Of a DNA stretch of 64,000 nt, positions 11,051-20,840 are shown in pieces. How positions within the stretch are numbered: position 1 is the stretch's first letter; the number at the start of each line of letters is the position of its first letter. The position numbers were made by a program, and so were the translations under genes. The stretch comes from Euglena gracilis (taxonomy: Eukaryota > Euglenida > Euglenophyceae > Euglenales). The stretch covers positions 94,182,406 to 94,246,405 of the forward strand of contig CP154956.1 of assembly GCA_039621445.1 (NCBI GenBank). The letters run 5' to 3'. The notes below the pieces were generated by a model. It was not told where the DNA came from. It worked only from the letters and a program-made list of their open reading frames with translations, and searched no databases.

Positions 11051-12119
11051 TTGCACCAGCATGACAAGACGATAATTGAACTCTTGATACTTGTGTTGAC
11101 CCCACCAGGGGCTTTCAATTGTCCTCCATGTTGTGTGCGAAAAAAAAATAGACACTCAGACAAAAAGATATAAATTATGTCATTTCGACCGTAATATACA
11201 CGTTTTTTTGCTCTTCGACAATTGACCCTCGGAAACCGGTTTCCGACAAATAAACGTCATCCCTGCCCCACACCCACCCACCCCCTGGGGGGGCCCACCC
11301 CCGGGGGGGGGGGTCTCGGGGGACCCACAAAAAAATGGCCGAAAAATCGCGAAAAGTGCTAAAAATGGGACTTTTTCGGCGCCTTCGGCGCCGAAAAGTA
11401 TATCCCACCCCCTTCGGGGGACCCCCCCCCCCCGGGGGGGGGCTCGGCCGGACACACCCACCCTACCCCCCCCCTGGGGGGTCCACAACTAAAACCCCTG
11501 GGTCTGGTGCCAAAGGCGCCGAAAAATGTAATTTGCAAAAAAAACCTGATCGGTGTGCGCCCGTCGTTCCGGTTTTTGGTTTTTCCCTGAAGTGATCAAG
11601 TACAGCTAAGAACACGGGGGGGGGGGTCTCCGGACCCCCACATCAAACCAGGAATCCCACTTGGTTTGTATATGGAGCTTGAGTAAATCCGAATTGTCCA
11701 ACACCCGTACCTCCGGCCGATGTGCTTTAATTTTTTTCAGCCGTGATGATCGTGAGTCCACAAATTGAACAAAATTGGAAATTGGGCTTTTGCTTTTGGG
11801 ATGATTACGTGCTCAGGCTTTGTCAATTTGTTCGTCACAGCCAAGTTGTTCACGATTTTTTTTGGCGCTTCCGTTAGGCCGAGGGACGGATTATGTAAAA
11901 ATGCCCAAAAAGCACTGTATCCACCGATTCTTTTTTCATTGGGGATTCCGCAAAGTCTCTCAACCGTGCCAAAAAGGCACCAGGGGTGGGCGTGGGTCCC
12001 AAGCCAGCCTCGACTACCACAATGGCCCGTGCAGCATCATTTTGGTTGTGGGGAACAAGAAACAAGCAATGAAAACACAATTTTCCTCATTAGGGAGTCA
12101 CCAGCTTTTGGGGGTCGGC
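11051..12119. other. GC-run region with strong hairpins; no gene recognised
   Basis: Runs of C and G dominate 11,270-11,500. A perfect 11-bp stem (TTTTCGGCGCC, loop TTC) lies at 11,373-11,397, and CCCCC/GGGGG with loop TTC follows near 11,408. Frames across the stretch are Pro/Gly-rich and show no family. Confidence 0.5.
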
Positions 12120-12340
12120 ACGCCGTGGCGAGGTTTCCGGCTAGGGGGGGGGGAGGGGTTTTTTTGGCGTGGCGAGGTCCCGGAGGGGGGGGGGAGGGGT
12201 GCGCGGGGGTTTGCCAAGAAAATTTTCTTTGGTGGGCCTGACATGGCGTGGCGAGGGGGTCTGAAAAGGGGGGGGGGAGGGGGGTAAAATGGCGTGGCGA
12301 GGGGGTCGGTGAGGGGGGGGAGGGGTGTGCCGACCCCCCC
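12120..12340. repeat. G-rich minisatellite
   Basis: Four degenerate units of about 50-70 bp built on TGGCGTGGCGAGG followed by long G-runs of 6-10 bases. The G-runs give the plus strand G-quadruplex potential. Frames across it are low complexity. Confidence 0.75.
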
Positions 12341-13045
12341 TTGTCTTGAGTGTGGTGCGGGGGTTCTTTCCTAATATAGAACTTGCACAGGTTGAGTGTG
12401 ATTGTGAGATTCAGATTTCGGAGAGTGTGGGTGTTCAGATTTCTAAATTTGAGAAGGTTATCCGCTTCAGTGGCATACTTTTTCACAGGTTGATGGTGAG
12501 ACTCGGATTCCATAGAGTGTGAGAGATTCAAGGTTTTCAGTTTTCAGTTTCCCAAATGACAGATTTTTCTTTCCTTTTCACAAAACGTGTTGAAACATTT
12601 TGGAAACGGATCTTATGCAGGGAAAACCGGGTTTCGGGGAAGGGGGACAATTCTCACGACCGAACAAAGCCCACCAAGGCAAAAGGTTTTTCCGAGCTAG
12701 CAATGGCCCAAAAATTTTCAAAAGGCCTGAAATTTCAGTAAAGTGAAATTTGCACGGTTTTATTGCATTTTTCCATATTTTCATGAAATCTCAGAAAATT
12801 GAAAAGTAAAAAGTTTCCATTGCCTCGCGATCAACAGCGAGTCCTACGTTCCTCACCCACACCTGCACGGAGATGCCCTGCCCGTGTCCGCCGTGCTGTG
12901 GCACCTGCCAATTCGTACAGATGTAGACGGAAAGGTGAAGACAATGAAGTGCAGACACTGCGGTGGACAGTGGCAGCGAACACCACTCGGTGGGCACTAC
13001 GCCTACAGTACTGCTTTTCTGGTTGTTTTGTTACTGAACTGCATC
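12341..13045. other. No gene recognised
   Basis: AT-richer sequence to about 12,790, then a mixed stretch to the tRNA-like sequence. No domain was recognised in any frame. Confidence 0.5.
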
Positions 13046-13118
13046 GTACAGAAAGCTTGGGTGTTAGAGCATTCCTCCCAGAATTGGGAGGTCGTGGGTT
13101 CGAATCCCACTCTGTGCG
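13046..13118 (+). tRNA. tRNA-like sequence or tRNA pseudogene
   Basis: The length is 73 nt. GTACAGA pairs with TCTGTGC as a 7-bp acceptor stem (one G-U). GCTT/GAGC forms a D stem with an 8-nt loop, and GTGGG/CCCAC with loop TTCGAAT is a perfect T arm holding the Pol III B box GGTTCGAATCC. The anticodon arm is abnormal: the only good stem is CCTCCC/GGGAGG, shifted three bases, leaving a 6-nt loop. Position 33 would be C rather than U, so no anticodon can be assigned. A TTTT run follows within 5 nt. It could be a degenerate tRNA or the head of a SINE. Confidence 0.55.
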
Positions 13119-13539
13119 TGTTTTCCCCGTTCAGATATTTTTTGTTATGATTTTGCTCATTTACGAAATGGCTTACACTCCTAATCCTACCACCCCTCCC
13201 CATCCCCAGTGCCACAATGCCACTTCGAGTGGAAGCGGTGTGGGATTGCCTATGGTGAAAACACAGAGTGCCGATAATGAGGTGGAAATGCAGGAACTGT
13301 TTGCGTTGTGGAAAGAGGGTTAGTACCACTTGGCAGTCCACTCAGGCCTTTGCTCTTAACAAATACACACTCGATCGAGCAGAGGCCTGCCTGCAGCACG
13401 GCGACAAGCCCTTTGTTGGGCTACTTGTGAAGCTACTTCGCCCCCGGTGGGGTCACAAGTTACATGTCCGTGGACAAATTTCACAAACATTTCATCATGA
13501 GATGCTTGTTTTCTTGCTTGTTTTGTGTTTTTAAACTGC
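13119..13539. other. No gene recognised
   Basis: The sequence between the tRNA-like element and the second minisatellite has no recognisable coding content. Confidence 0.45.
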
Positions 13540-13830
13540 GAAAGAAAAGAAAAGGGGCCAGTTTTGGGCCCACATCTTGGGGCCATTTGGCGCATTTGTT
13601 TTGGGGCCAGTGGGCCAGATGATTGGTGCAAACTTTTGGAGCCAGTTTTTTTGGTGCAACATCTTGGGGCCAGTTTGGGGGCCACATCTTGGGGCCAGTT
13701 TTTTCGTGCAACATCTTGGGGCCAGTTTGGTGCAACTGTTTTGGCAGGTTTAGTGAACATTTTTACGCCAGTTTGGTGCCACATCTTGGGCCAATTGGGC
13801 CAGTTTAGGACAACAGTTTTGGCCACAGTT
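13540..13830. repeat. Minisatellite, inverted relative to 10,400-10,760
   Basis: Repeated GGGGCCAGTTT and GCCACATCTTGGGGCC units of about 25-30 bp, the reverse complement of the array at 10.4-10.8 kb. Confidence 0.75.
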
Positions 13831-14299
13831 TCAGGCAAGCCGAAAACTCAGACAAAAACTGAGGAGAATTTACCATTGGTGGTTCACTTTTTTTTCTTTC
13901 CGAACATTTTTTCTTTTTACTGACCCAGCGGGGTTACTCCACTTTGGGACCAGTTTTGGTCACGGGATTCTGGACAGGGGGGGGGGGCTTCCAAAGGTTT
14001 TCTTGGTCCTTTTTTTTTCCTCGACAGAACCCAAAATACGGTGGGGAACAGGGGAAGTTCGCCCAAACGCAATCGTTCTCTCACGGACGAATTTCCCCGT
14101 GAGCGTTAGCAGTCGGCGGCTAGGGTGTCCTTTTAGGTCCGGACCATCCGGGCCACCGTTCATGGACAATGAAGCACAGCGGTTTTCGGAGGACGACAAT
14201 ATTAATAGTCAATGAAAAACGAACTTTTCATGGTCCACAAAATTACTTACAAAAGCCGTAAATTTTCATGAAAATTACTTACGTGAAAGATTACGGCCT
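13831..14299. other. No gene recognised
   Basis: Contains a G-run at about 13,978 and AT-rich sequence before the LINE fragment. No protein family was seen. Confidence 0.45.
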
Positions 14300-14919
14300 T
14301 TGCTATTCCGAGCCCCCCCCCCGACCTTAGTTTTACGGCACAAGAAGTTGCAACAATCCTTGTCCGGGTCTAATGCCGTCCGTTTTGCCCGCCAAACGCG
14401 ACCTCATGCAACGGTCTGGACTTGTGCTGTACCTTTGGCTGGTTTGAAAACCCTCATTCCCACCAAAGATTTTGTTGCCCTTCTGCAGTGCACCCTTGTC
14501 AAGTCTGAAGAAGGAAGCTCACCAGGATGTCCACGATGCAGGGGCCCGCTTGACACAGCCAGCCACCACCTCGTCTGCTGCCACCGTAACAACCTTGTTA
14601 GGCGGCAAGGGGCGGTGCAAAGCTTTGTCTTGACCATGGCCCAGCGAGCCAGTTTCCCTGCCCGCCGAGAGGAAAAAGACGAGGATGGTACACGTCCAGG
14701 TGACGTATTCATCACTCGGTTCGATGCAAATGGACCTGCTGCCATTGATGTTACAGTAAGACACCCGTTGGCACCTTCCAGATCAGCCCCAGCACAAGTG
14801 GACAACTGGCACCATCGGCAAGAGGAAGACAAAATTGCCAAGTATGGAGAGCCGTGCGAGCGACGTGGTTGGACATTTGCACCACTGGTGATGGATTGCT
14901 ACGGAGGCATCGGTGAAGT
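14300..14919 (+). pseudogene. LINE-type ORF, C-terminal region (5' part, split by element D)
   Basis: The frame encodes the C-terminal part of a non-LTR retrotransposon polyprotein. It has a zinc cluster (CPRCRGPLDTASHHLVCCHR), then RPGDVF and AAIDVTVRHPL, then KYGEPCERRGWTF and PLVMDCYGGIG, the usual order after a LINE reverse transcriptase. The codon series runs directly into element D at the target duplication GAAGT (14,915-14,919). It resumes in the same frame at 45,079 as V-HMYPPLTI when one copy of GAAGT is removed. The reverse transcriptase itself is not present upstream, so this was already a 5'-truncated copy, as is common for LINEs. The 5' end of the fragment is uncertain. Confidence 0.75.
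14915..14919. repeat. Target-site duplication of element D, left copy
   Basis: GAAGT here and at 45,074-45,078 flank the two D LTRs exactly. Removing one copy and the element restores a continuous LINE frame. Confidence 0.92.
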
Positions 14920-15347
14920 AGTGTACGTCCAAAGCTTTCCCTTTTCCCCTTTTTGGGACTTTCTGAAAAAGCCTTTCGCTTTCGCCTTGGTGCGCAGCCT
15001 ACTTATGGTAGGGAAAAGTCTTTGGAGTAACAAAAAGTGGTTTTCCCCTTTTGTTCCCAATTCCCCAAGAGGCAAAGCACAAGACAAAGACTTCAGAAGT
15101 TTCTTCTGGAGTCAAGTTCGATTGTTCTGAGGGTTTTTCCCTCTGACAAAACCAATGGTCAAACTTGGAATTGATGACAGTGAAGAATACCACCTGTGGG
15201 GGAAGGAGAGAAAAGTGCTGACGTGTCCAGGGGCAGATCCCAGAAGGGTCTGCCACGATCTTACTAACTGTGGTTTCCACAGTGGTGCCACCGTCACGGA
15301 ACCCACTCTGCAGATATCTTACAGAGCTGGGACGTGCCTGGTACACA
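14920..15347 (-). repeat. Element D 3' LTR
   Basis: 428 bp, nearly identical to 44,646-45,073. On the minus strand it begins TGTGTACC and ends GTACACT, so its termini are TG...CT rather than the usual TG...CA. Promoter motifs cannot be assigned with confidence. Confidence 0.95.
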
Positions 15348-15363
15348 TCCCCCTCCCAGGGCT
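15348..15363 (-). other. Polypurine tract of element D
   Basis: On the minus strand GGGAGGGGGA lies immediately upstream of the 3' LTR start, where plus-strand DNA synthesis is primed. Confidence 0.85.
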
Positions 15364-16375
15364 ACGCCTTTCCTTCATGGACCAGGGATTCCCAGGTCCA
15401 GTCAGGATATCTGACGCTTCCCCGGTGGGGTTCACTGCTACTGCATTCGGTGTCGCTCCTTTCCGCACAGTGGCATCCACCCAAAGCCCAAAAAAGTGCA
15501 AAAGGTTAGCCGCGTTTCGCGGTTACCTATTAGCCGTTTCGGCTTAGGTGGGGTGTGAAAAAGCCCACTGTGGGAAACGGGGCTTGGCAGGTTTCCTGAC
15601 AAAGTGTCCCATCCACCCACTTTGGGTGTGCCAAAGGCACGCGGGGTTGGTCAAGCGTATTCGCTGAAAACCCGAGGGGAGAGGTGTGGAAGGGGGGTGG
15701 GTAGGCTCCTATCATGGGCATACCCGGATAGGGCTCCTAGGCGGTCATATCCGCACAAGGAAACAAAAGCCTACTTACAAAACCGACTGCCGGCGACAGC
15801 TTTGCGGGGGTGGGGAGAAAGTAGGGAGGAGAGGGGGGCTGGCTTAGGCCAAAACAGAATTTTTGCTGTCTGGCAGCCTTAAGGGCCTTAGGGCCGAAAA
15901 GTGACAAGTTGGCCTATTATTACGGCGTGCGCGCTGTATGCTGTGTGTCACTTAGCAGCTTGCCAGGTTTCCCGGCTGCCAAGGTCTTCACAGCAGTAGC
16001 TCCTTCACGACGCAATAAGAGGCACTTACCTCTTGCAGACGGTTTCCGTCCGCATGACCATTGGTAGAGGGGGTGGCGGGGGGAGGGGGGCTCTTGGATG
16101 TTTCCATCTAGAGCGCAGAGTGTGTGACACAGACCCAGGTTCATCCCAGGGCTGTTTAGTGATTTCCGCTACCAGTGTATAGTGTATAAGTCTCCTGCGG
16201 TGTCCAGGCTCCATGAAGGCGCTTACCTTACATGGACCCGGTAATGCCGTTTCGGCATTACATCCTTTCCAACCGCCAATAATCATGGCGGGAGTCCAGG
16301 GGATCTTCCACCAGGACCATTTGGAATTGTGGTGGTGGTGGCCTGTCTACGAGCCAGGTTTCTGGCGATTCGTAG
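15364..16375 (-). other. Element D 3' untranslated region with hairpins
   Basis: No coding sequence was recognised. Hairpins include a perfect 9-bp stem at 16,241-16,261 (stem GTAATGCCG, loop TTT) and 5-bp stems with TTT loops near 15,520-15,545. It lies between the last D frame and the polypurine tract. Confidence 0.6.
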
Positions 16376-17173
16376 TCAAAATAAGGTGCCACCCAGTCCC
16401 GAACCCATCCTTCGGGGACTGTGTGCTTGGTTGCACTCGCTCTTTCCGCGAGGAACCATTGCAGCTTCTCCCAGAATTTCCTGGGCAGAGTGGCTGGCCA
16501 GAAGAAGTGATTCATCCGTGGCTGTCTCCCAGAGGTAAGGTAATCTTACCCCTGCCTCCTCAGCAGCGAGGTGTATCGCCCCACTGTCGACCTGCCACCC
16601 ACGGGCCATTCCCGTGTGGCGGTAGTCGTCAAGCTTGAGGTTGGAGTACTTGAAAAAATCCTTGTACTTTTTGTGCAAGGTGGAGTATTCCTCCAGTGGC
16701 TTCTGGGCACTTGGCACGATTGTGCGAACAGCGCCTTCCGCAGTTTGCCAGAAGGTACCTCGAAGGCAATTGACACAGAGTAGTGGTACATTCGTAACAT
16801 CTCGCTCGGTGTAGCTAAAATTGTGCTTGTGGGTCCAACTGTCCACGCACCTGGCGCATACCAAGGCGGCACAGTTGGGGATGTATACATCCTTGTGGAA
16901 CGATTTTCGATCCACAGGGTTGCACACATGGACGAGGGGTAATCCCAAGTCAGGTGCACTGTTATACATCCTGTGGCATACAGTGCAAAGCCACACAAAA
17001 CGGTTTTCTGTTGTTTTGTCGATGAGGAATTCCTCACCGAAGTATTGGGCCAAAACACGGGGGGATCTGGAATTGTAATAATTGCAGGTCACGTTCTGAT
17101 CAAAGGACCATTTTCGGCCCTGACAGAACAGTGGCTCAATCCATCGATTGAGACATTTGTGGTCGATCATCAT
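16376..17173 (-). CDS. Element D post-integrase ORF, cysteine-rich C-terminal part
   Basis: A 265-residue frame with three CxxC pairs (WLCTVCHRMY, LVCARCVDSW, LLCVNCLRGTF) and interspersed His, a pattern suggesting a zinc-binding fold of treble-clef or cross-brace type. The family was not recognised. The sequence is otherwise globular-looking (FGEEFLIDKTTENRF, GWQVDSGAIHLAAEEAGV). It sits at the 3' end of D, where some Ty3 elements carry an env-like or extra gene, but no signal peptide or membrane segment is seen. Perfect hairpins occur at 16,534-16,550 (stem GGTAAG, loop GTAAT) and 16,600-16,616 (stem CACGGG, loop CCATT). Whether it is a separate gene or the end of one long frame is unclear. 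Confidence 0.55.
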   Translation of the reverse strand: MMIDHKCLNRWIEPLFCQGRKWSFDQNVTCNYYNSRSPRVLAQYFGEEFLIDKTTENRFVWLCTVCHRMYNSAPDLGLPLVHVCNPVDRKSFHKDVYIPNCAALVCARCVDSWTHKHNFSYTERDVTNVPLLCVNCLRGTFWQTAEGAVRTIVPSAQKPLEEYSTLHKKYKDFFKYSNLKLDDYRHTGMARGWQVDSGAIHLAAEEAGVRLPYLWETATDESLLLASHSAQEILGEAAMVPRGKSECNQAHSPRRMGSGLGGTLF

Positions 17174-17323
17174 GTACCTGTTTTTCAGGTCATGAGTCTC
17201 AGGATCATCTTGATTGATCGCATTCCAGTCGATGACGACTTCGTCTTCCGAAGGTGTCTCGGCTGTTGAGGCGCGGGATTTTCCCTGCCCCTTTGACGGA
17301 GGTTTCGGCTGTGAGGTTTCCCC

Positions 17324-18595
17324 TTAGCCGGATGATGCGACGTGCGTGAATCCTTGTCCCGAGGTTGATCCCCGAGAAGAGGATGCAGCACTCTGGCCGC
17401 CAGCACCACCACCGCCTTTCGGTGGGGGCTGATCACCAGTTTTCGGTGTGGGCTTGCAAGGGGCGGCGCCCGGCTTTGTTTTTGCTGGGGCCTTCGGACT
17501 TCCGGTTTCCGGAGTATCCGAGGGCCGCCGTTCGGCGTCGCGCTTGCTTGCCCAGGTGCGTGGTGACGCCTGGGACGGGGGTCTTTTCCCCGACGCCGAG
17601 CGTCGTTGACCTTCAGCAGGGGTTTCCCGAGCTGAGGGTCGTCCTACACGTTCCTTCGCGGCACCCGTGGGTTTCCCAGGGGTAGCCGGGGGGGACGGTG
17701 TGGGTGCAGGCGTGGCCAGCGCACTTCGCGCTGGTTGAGCATGTGGTGGAGGCATGGACGTCCGCTCAGCCTGTTTTTCAGGCGCCGGTGTCCGTGTGCC
17801 TTGACGCTTCGGTGCAGTGCCTGTGGATATGCGCTGAGGTGCGGGTTCATCCCGTGCCTCTGGCGGCACTGCTGGTGCTGATACAGGTTCATCCTGTACT
17901 GAAACGGTTGGTGTTGTCTCCACTGCCATTGCTGTCTGTTCGCCTTCCGTCCGTGTCGCTTCCGACACTGGCGGTGGCGCCGCCGTTGGGGGAGGTTCAT
18001 CCTCCACCATGGCTGTAGTGTCAGGTGTCTCTTCCGCCGGCTGGGCCGTTTCCGCCGCAGCTGTGGAAGAACTGGCCGCAGTGCCACGTGGAGTGACAAC
18101 TGCGATCAGTGACCGCAAACCACCGAGTACGCGTCTGCCCAGCGAGGTGCGCCGCTCAGGTCCTTCACCTGAAGTGGGCTCCTCCGCTGGCTCCTCTGTC
18201 GACGGGGTTTCCCCGGAAACAGGGAGCTTGAGGCGTAATACCTCAGGCGTGTGGGGTACCGTCTCCGGCGGGTTTTCCCGTGGAGGGGTCGGTACGCCTG
18301 TCGTACCCAGTGAGGTTGGCGACAGTGGTACAGGTGTCATTTCACCTGCCGGCGATCCTGGGCGCTGGGCAATTTCTGCCACAGTGTCCAGCATCACGAC
18401 AGATGGGCTACGGGTTTCCCGTGCCGGAGGTTCCGCTGGCTGAGGTTCATCCTCGGCCATTGGGACCGTTTCTTCCTCCTCCTCCGCTTCCGGAGGGGAG
18501 TCCTCTGTGTGCAGTTGTGCTGCAGTAGGCGGGTCTTTTCCGCTCCTGTAGCACCCTTGTGCGTCTGACAGGCGGTAAAAGCTTATAACTTTCAC
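17324..18595 (-). CDS. Element D post-integrase ORF, Pro/Glu/Thr/Ala-rich segment
   Basis: 423 residues, almost wholly disordered in character: acidic Pro/Glu/Thr repeats in the first two thirds (ETPSTEEPAEEPTSGEGPE) and a basic Pro/Lys/Gly/Ser end. No domain was recognised. It may be a flexible linker between the globular parts at 32.5-35.0 kb and 16.4-17.2 kb. It is rich in hairpins: 17,716-17,734 (7-bp stem), 17,882-17,898, 17,953-17,968, 17,991-18,005, 18,331-18,348, 18,410-18,422 and 18,481-18,496. Several share the loop TTCAT. The methionine chosen by the open frame need not be the real start. Confidence 0.5.
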   Translation of the reverse strand: MKVISFYRLSDAQGCYRSGKDPPTAAQLHTEDSPPEAEEEEETVPMAEDEPQPAEPPARETRSPSVVMLDTVAEIAQRPGSPAGEMTPVPLSPTSLGTTGVPTPPRENPPETVPHTPEVLRLKLPVSGETPSTEEPAEEPTSGEGPERRTSLGRRVLGGLRSLIAVVTPRGTAASSSTAAAETAQPAEETPDTTAMVEDEPPPTAAPPPVSEATRTEGEQTAMAVETTPTVSVQDEPVSAPAVPPEARDEPAPQRISTGTAPKRQGTRTPAPEKQAERTSMPPPHAQPARSALATPAPTPSPPATPGKPTGAAKERVGRPSARETPAEGQRRSASGKRPPSQASPRTWASKRDAERRPSDTPETGSPKAPAKTKPGAAPCKPTPKTGDQPPPKGGGGAGGQSAASSSRGSTSGQGFTHVASSG

Positions 18596-18849
18596 TCCTG
18601 TCAGAGTTGGGGTATGGGGGCGGCCACGACGCTCCCACCCAGCTTCCGGGTGGAGGTTGCGGCTCGTCGTCGTCGATCAGCCAGAGGTCTTCCCACTGCT
18701 GTCGACACCTCTCGTGCATGCCGTATTCTCCTGTGTCTTCCAAGAAAGCGGGCAGCGGCAACGCATAACGAGGTTCTTTCCCCTCGTGTGCTGCGAAAAA
18801 CATTTGGAAATCTTCCCAGATCAGGATCTTCCCGAACTGGGTATCCAGG
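18447..18849 (-). CDS. Element D post-integrase ORF, piece adjoining nested element A
   Basis: The frame begins, in the D direction, at the element A boundary with LDTQFGKILIWEDFQMFF and runs about 130 residues with HERCRQQWEDLWLIDDDEPQ before a stop in a Gly/Arg-rich end. The residues upstream of LDTQ come from the A LTR and are not native. The piece should continue the frame that ends ...TIDVDIH at about 32,516 on the other side of A. The join is approximately but not exactly in frame. Confidence 0.5.
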
Positions 18850-19448
18850 TGTGGGCGGCGGGAGGCGGCCTGGCGCCTGCGCACTGGAATTAGCGAATTT
18901 TCTGCCCCATTCCGCTACTTTTTTTTACCTGTGTACTTTTCCCCCCCAGGTTCTCTCTTCCGAATGTTTCATTCAAAGAATTGTGCATGCTGAAGGAAGG
19001 AATTTCAAAAAATGAATCTGAGTTCAAGGAAACAATTGTCCAAGGAGTTCAAAAAGTCAATCCGGAAGGTCATTCAAAAGACAAAAATTCAAATTCAAAA
19101 AAAGGAAGAGCAAGCGGCGCTGGGAATCAAGGTGAAGGTGTTCTTCCGTCCCCCCCGCTACCCTTTTTTAAATTCAACCAAGGCTTTTCCTTACCTCCCC
19201 CCTACTGCTTCAGAGGCACCCCCAAGGAGTTGGCCAAAAATACCGTCCCCCCCCCCCCAATTTTTGAATTATTTGGCTGCCGGAACCCAGGCTCTTGCTG
19301 AATTCAGGGACCGAAAGACACAAAAAAAGGGAATTTTTGGGGCGCGTGTGCCTATTTTTACCGGAGCGCCGGGTGACTGTTTTCCCCCCCTCGGCCTGCC
19401 GGGGAGCCCATTCCGCGCACGGTCACCGAACCGGCTAGAGGGGAAAAC
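18850..19448 (+). repeat. Element A 5' LTR
   Basis: 599 bp beginning TGTGGGCGGCGGG and ending GGGGAAAAC directly before the primer binding site. It matches 31,917-32,514 throughout with about 4 percent substitutions and small length changes in C-runs. It contains a long C-run followed by AG at about 18,940-18,951. Confidence 0.93.
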
Positions 19449-19460
19449 TGGTAGCAGAGG
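19449..19460 (+). other. Element A primer binding site
   Basis: TGGTAGCAGAGG is a 12-base match to the complement of a typical initiator tRNA-Met 3' end with CCA. It is immediately adjacent to the 5' LTR. Confidence 0.9.
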
Positions 19461-19517
19461 CTTGTTCGTTCTACGTTTTCCATTGAAGGCCATTTTCTCG
19501 AGTGCCTTCTTTTTGAA

Positions 19518-20840
19518 ATGCAAAGCGTGCACACCTCCCCAGAAGTTTCCACACACGAAGAGGCTACGGCCCACCGGGATACAGACAGGATGCCAACCCT
19601 TGCGGCGGACTCTGAAGTGGTAGCCCCCACCGCAAGTCTTTCCGATAGCCCTCGGGAAGCGCAAGAAAACACCCCGAAAAGATACCCCCGATCCCCAGCC
19701 CCATCCCCACTCCCATCCCCAAAATCCCCGTTTCCCGCGCTCCCAGCCCCACCCCAACTCCCACTCATCCCCCTCCAATCCGAGGCCCTAGTCGATAGCC
19801 CTCGAGACTCGTCCCAAGTCTCCCTCCTGTTCCCGAAATCAGCCCAGCCCCAGAGCTGGGACCCGACCCCCTGGCTACCACCCGGGGCCCCACCCTCTCA
19901 GCTTTTCCCCGGGACCCCACCCTTCCCCCAGCTGATCCCTTCCCTGCCCTTCCCGTTCCCGTTCCCGTCCGAGGTGCCCCACCTGTGCGGCGTCCAGGAG
20001 CTGCAGAGTGAGCGGGCCTTCCCAGGCCTGCCGGTGCCCGTGCCCAGCCCCGAGCCACCGAGGAGCCCTAATGAGGGCATGCGGGCCATCACTTATCACC
20101 CCGCCCACGAGCTGGGCCCCGGCGAGTCCGAGGGCCGAGACGGGATCCCCGTCCCCGTGGCTGGCCTGATCCCATCTGTGCATCCGTCCCTGCAGTCTGC
20201 TTTGCCACCTGTGCCGGTGGCAGGGCCCTCGCCGTCGCAGATGGCGTCGTCGTCCAGCCAAGCCATCGCCGCACCGGTGGGAGTGCCGCCTCCCTACCGG
20301 TCCCCCAGCAAACACCCGAGCACCACCGCCGTGCACCCGCATTTCCGCACCCCCCCATCCTCGGTCCGGTCGCACAAGGTGCCTCGGCTGGGCCTCTCCG
20401 ATGACGAAGGAGATGACGAGGGTGAAGGAGAAGGTGAAGGTGATCAACAACGCCGGGGAGAAGGTCCTCGTGATGACGACGGGGAGTGGCTGGCGGGCGG
20501 GGACCAGAGCGAGAAGTACGACGTCGAGGAGAAGCCGGACGAGGTCATGCAGGGCCCCCTCGAGTGGGAGGCGCCACACGCTGCGTTGCAGACGCGGATG
20601 GACCGCCTCTGGAACACCGTCGACTTCATCGGCTCCAAGGCGAAGGAGATGTGGGACAGCTGGGCGGCCGTGCAAATGGCTGCTGCCATGAAGGACAAGG
20701 TGGACGAGCAGGGAGTGGCGGTGCAAGAGCTGAAGAAAAGGATGGCGGCCCAAGAAGGGGCCCGCGTGGACCTGATGGAGAACGTGGTGAAGGTGAAGGA
20801 CGACATCGTCAGACTGGAATATCACAACTCCACAAGCTCA
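19518..20840 (+). CDS. gag: Element A gag, N-terminal part
   Basis: The start ATG lies 57 bp after the primer site. The first ~290 residues are Pro/Ser-rich and low complexity. Residues ~297-330 are strongly acidic (DDEGDDEGEGEGEG), and the rest is charged with coiled-coil character (LKKRMAAQEGARVDLMENV). A single frameshift near 20,820 passes into the frame of the next entry. This would be the N-terminal, assembly-directing part of Gag. No enzymatic motif is present. Confidence 0.75.

Noticed and set aside
11765-12290. Plus-strand frames of about 155 codons
   Set aside because: Two overlapping frames through G-run repeats, with no domain and no supporting homology to another part of the window.
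20486-20820. Upstream extension of the second gag frame in A
   Set aside because: It overlaps the genuine first gag frame. Coiled-coil sequence continues from the first frame, so the second is native only after about 20,820.
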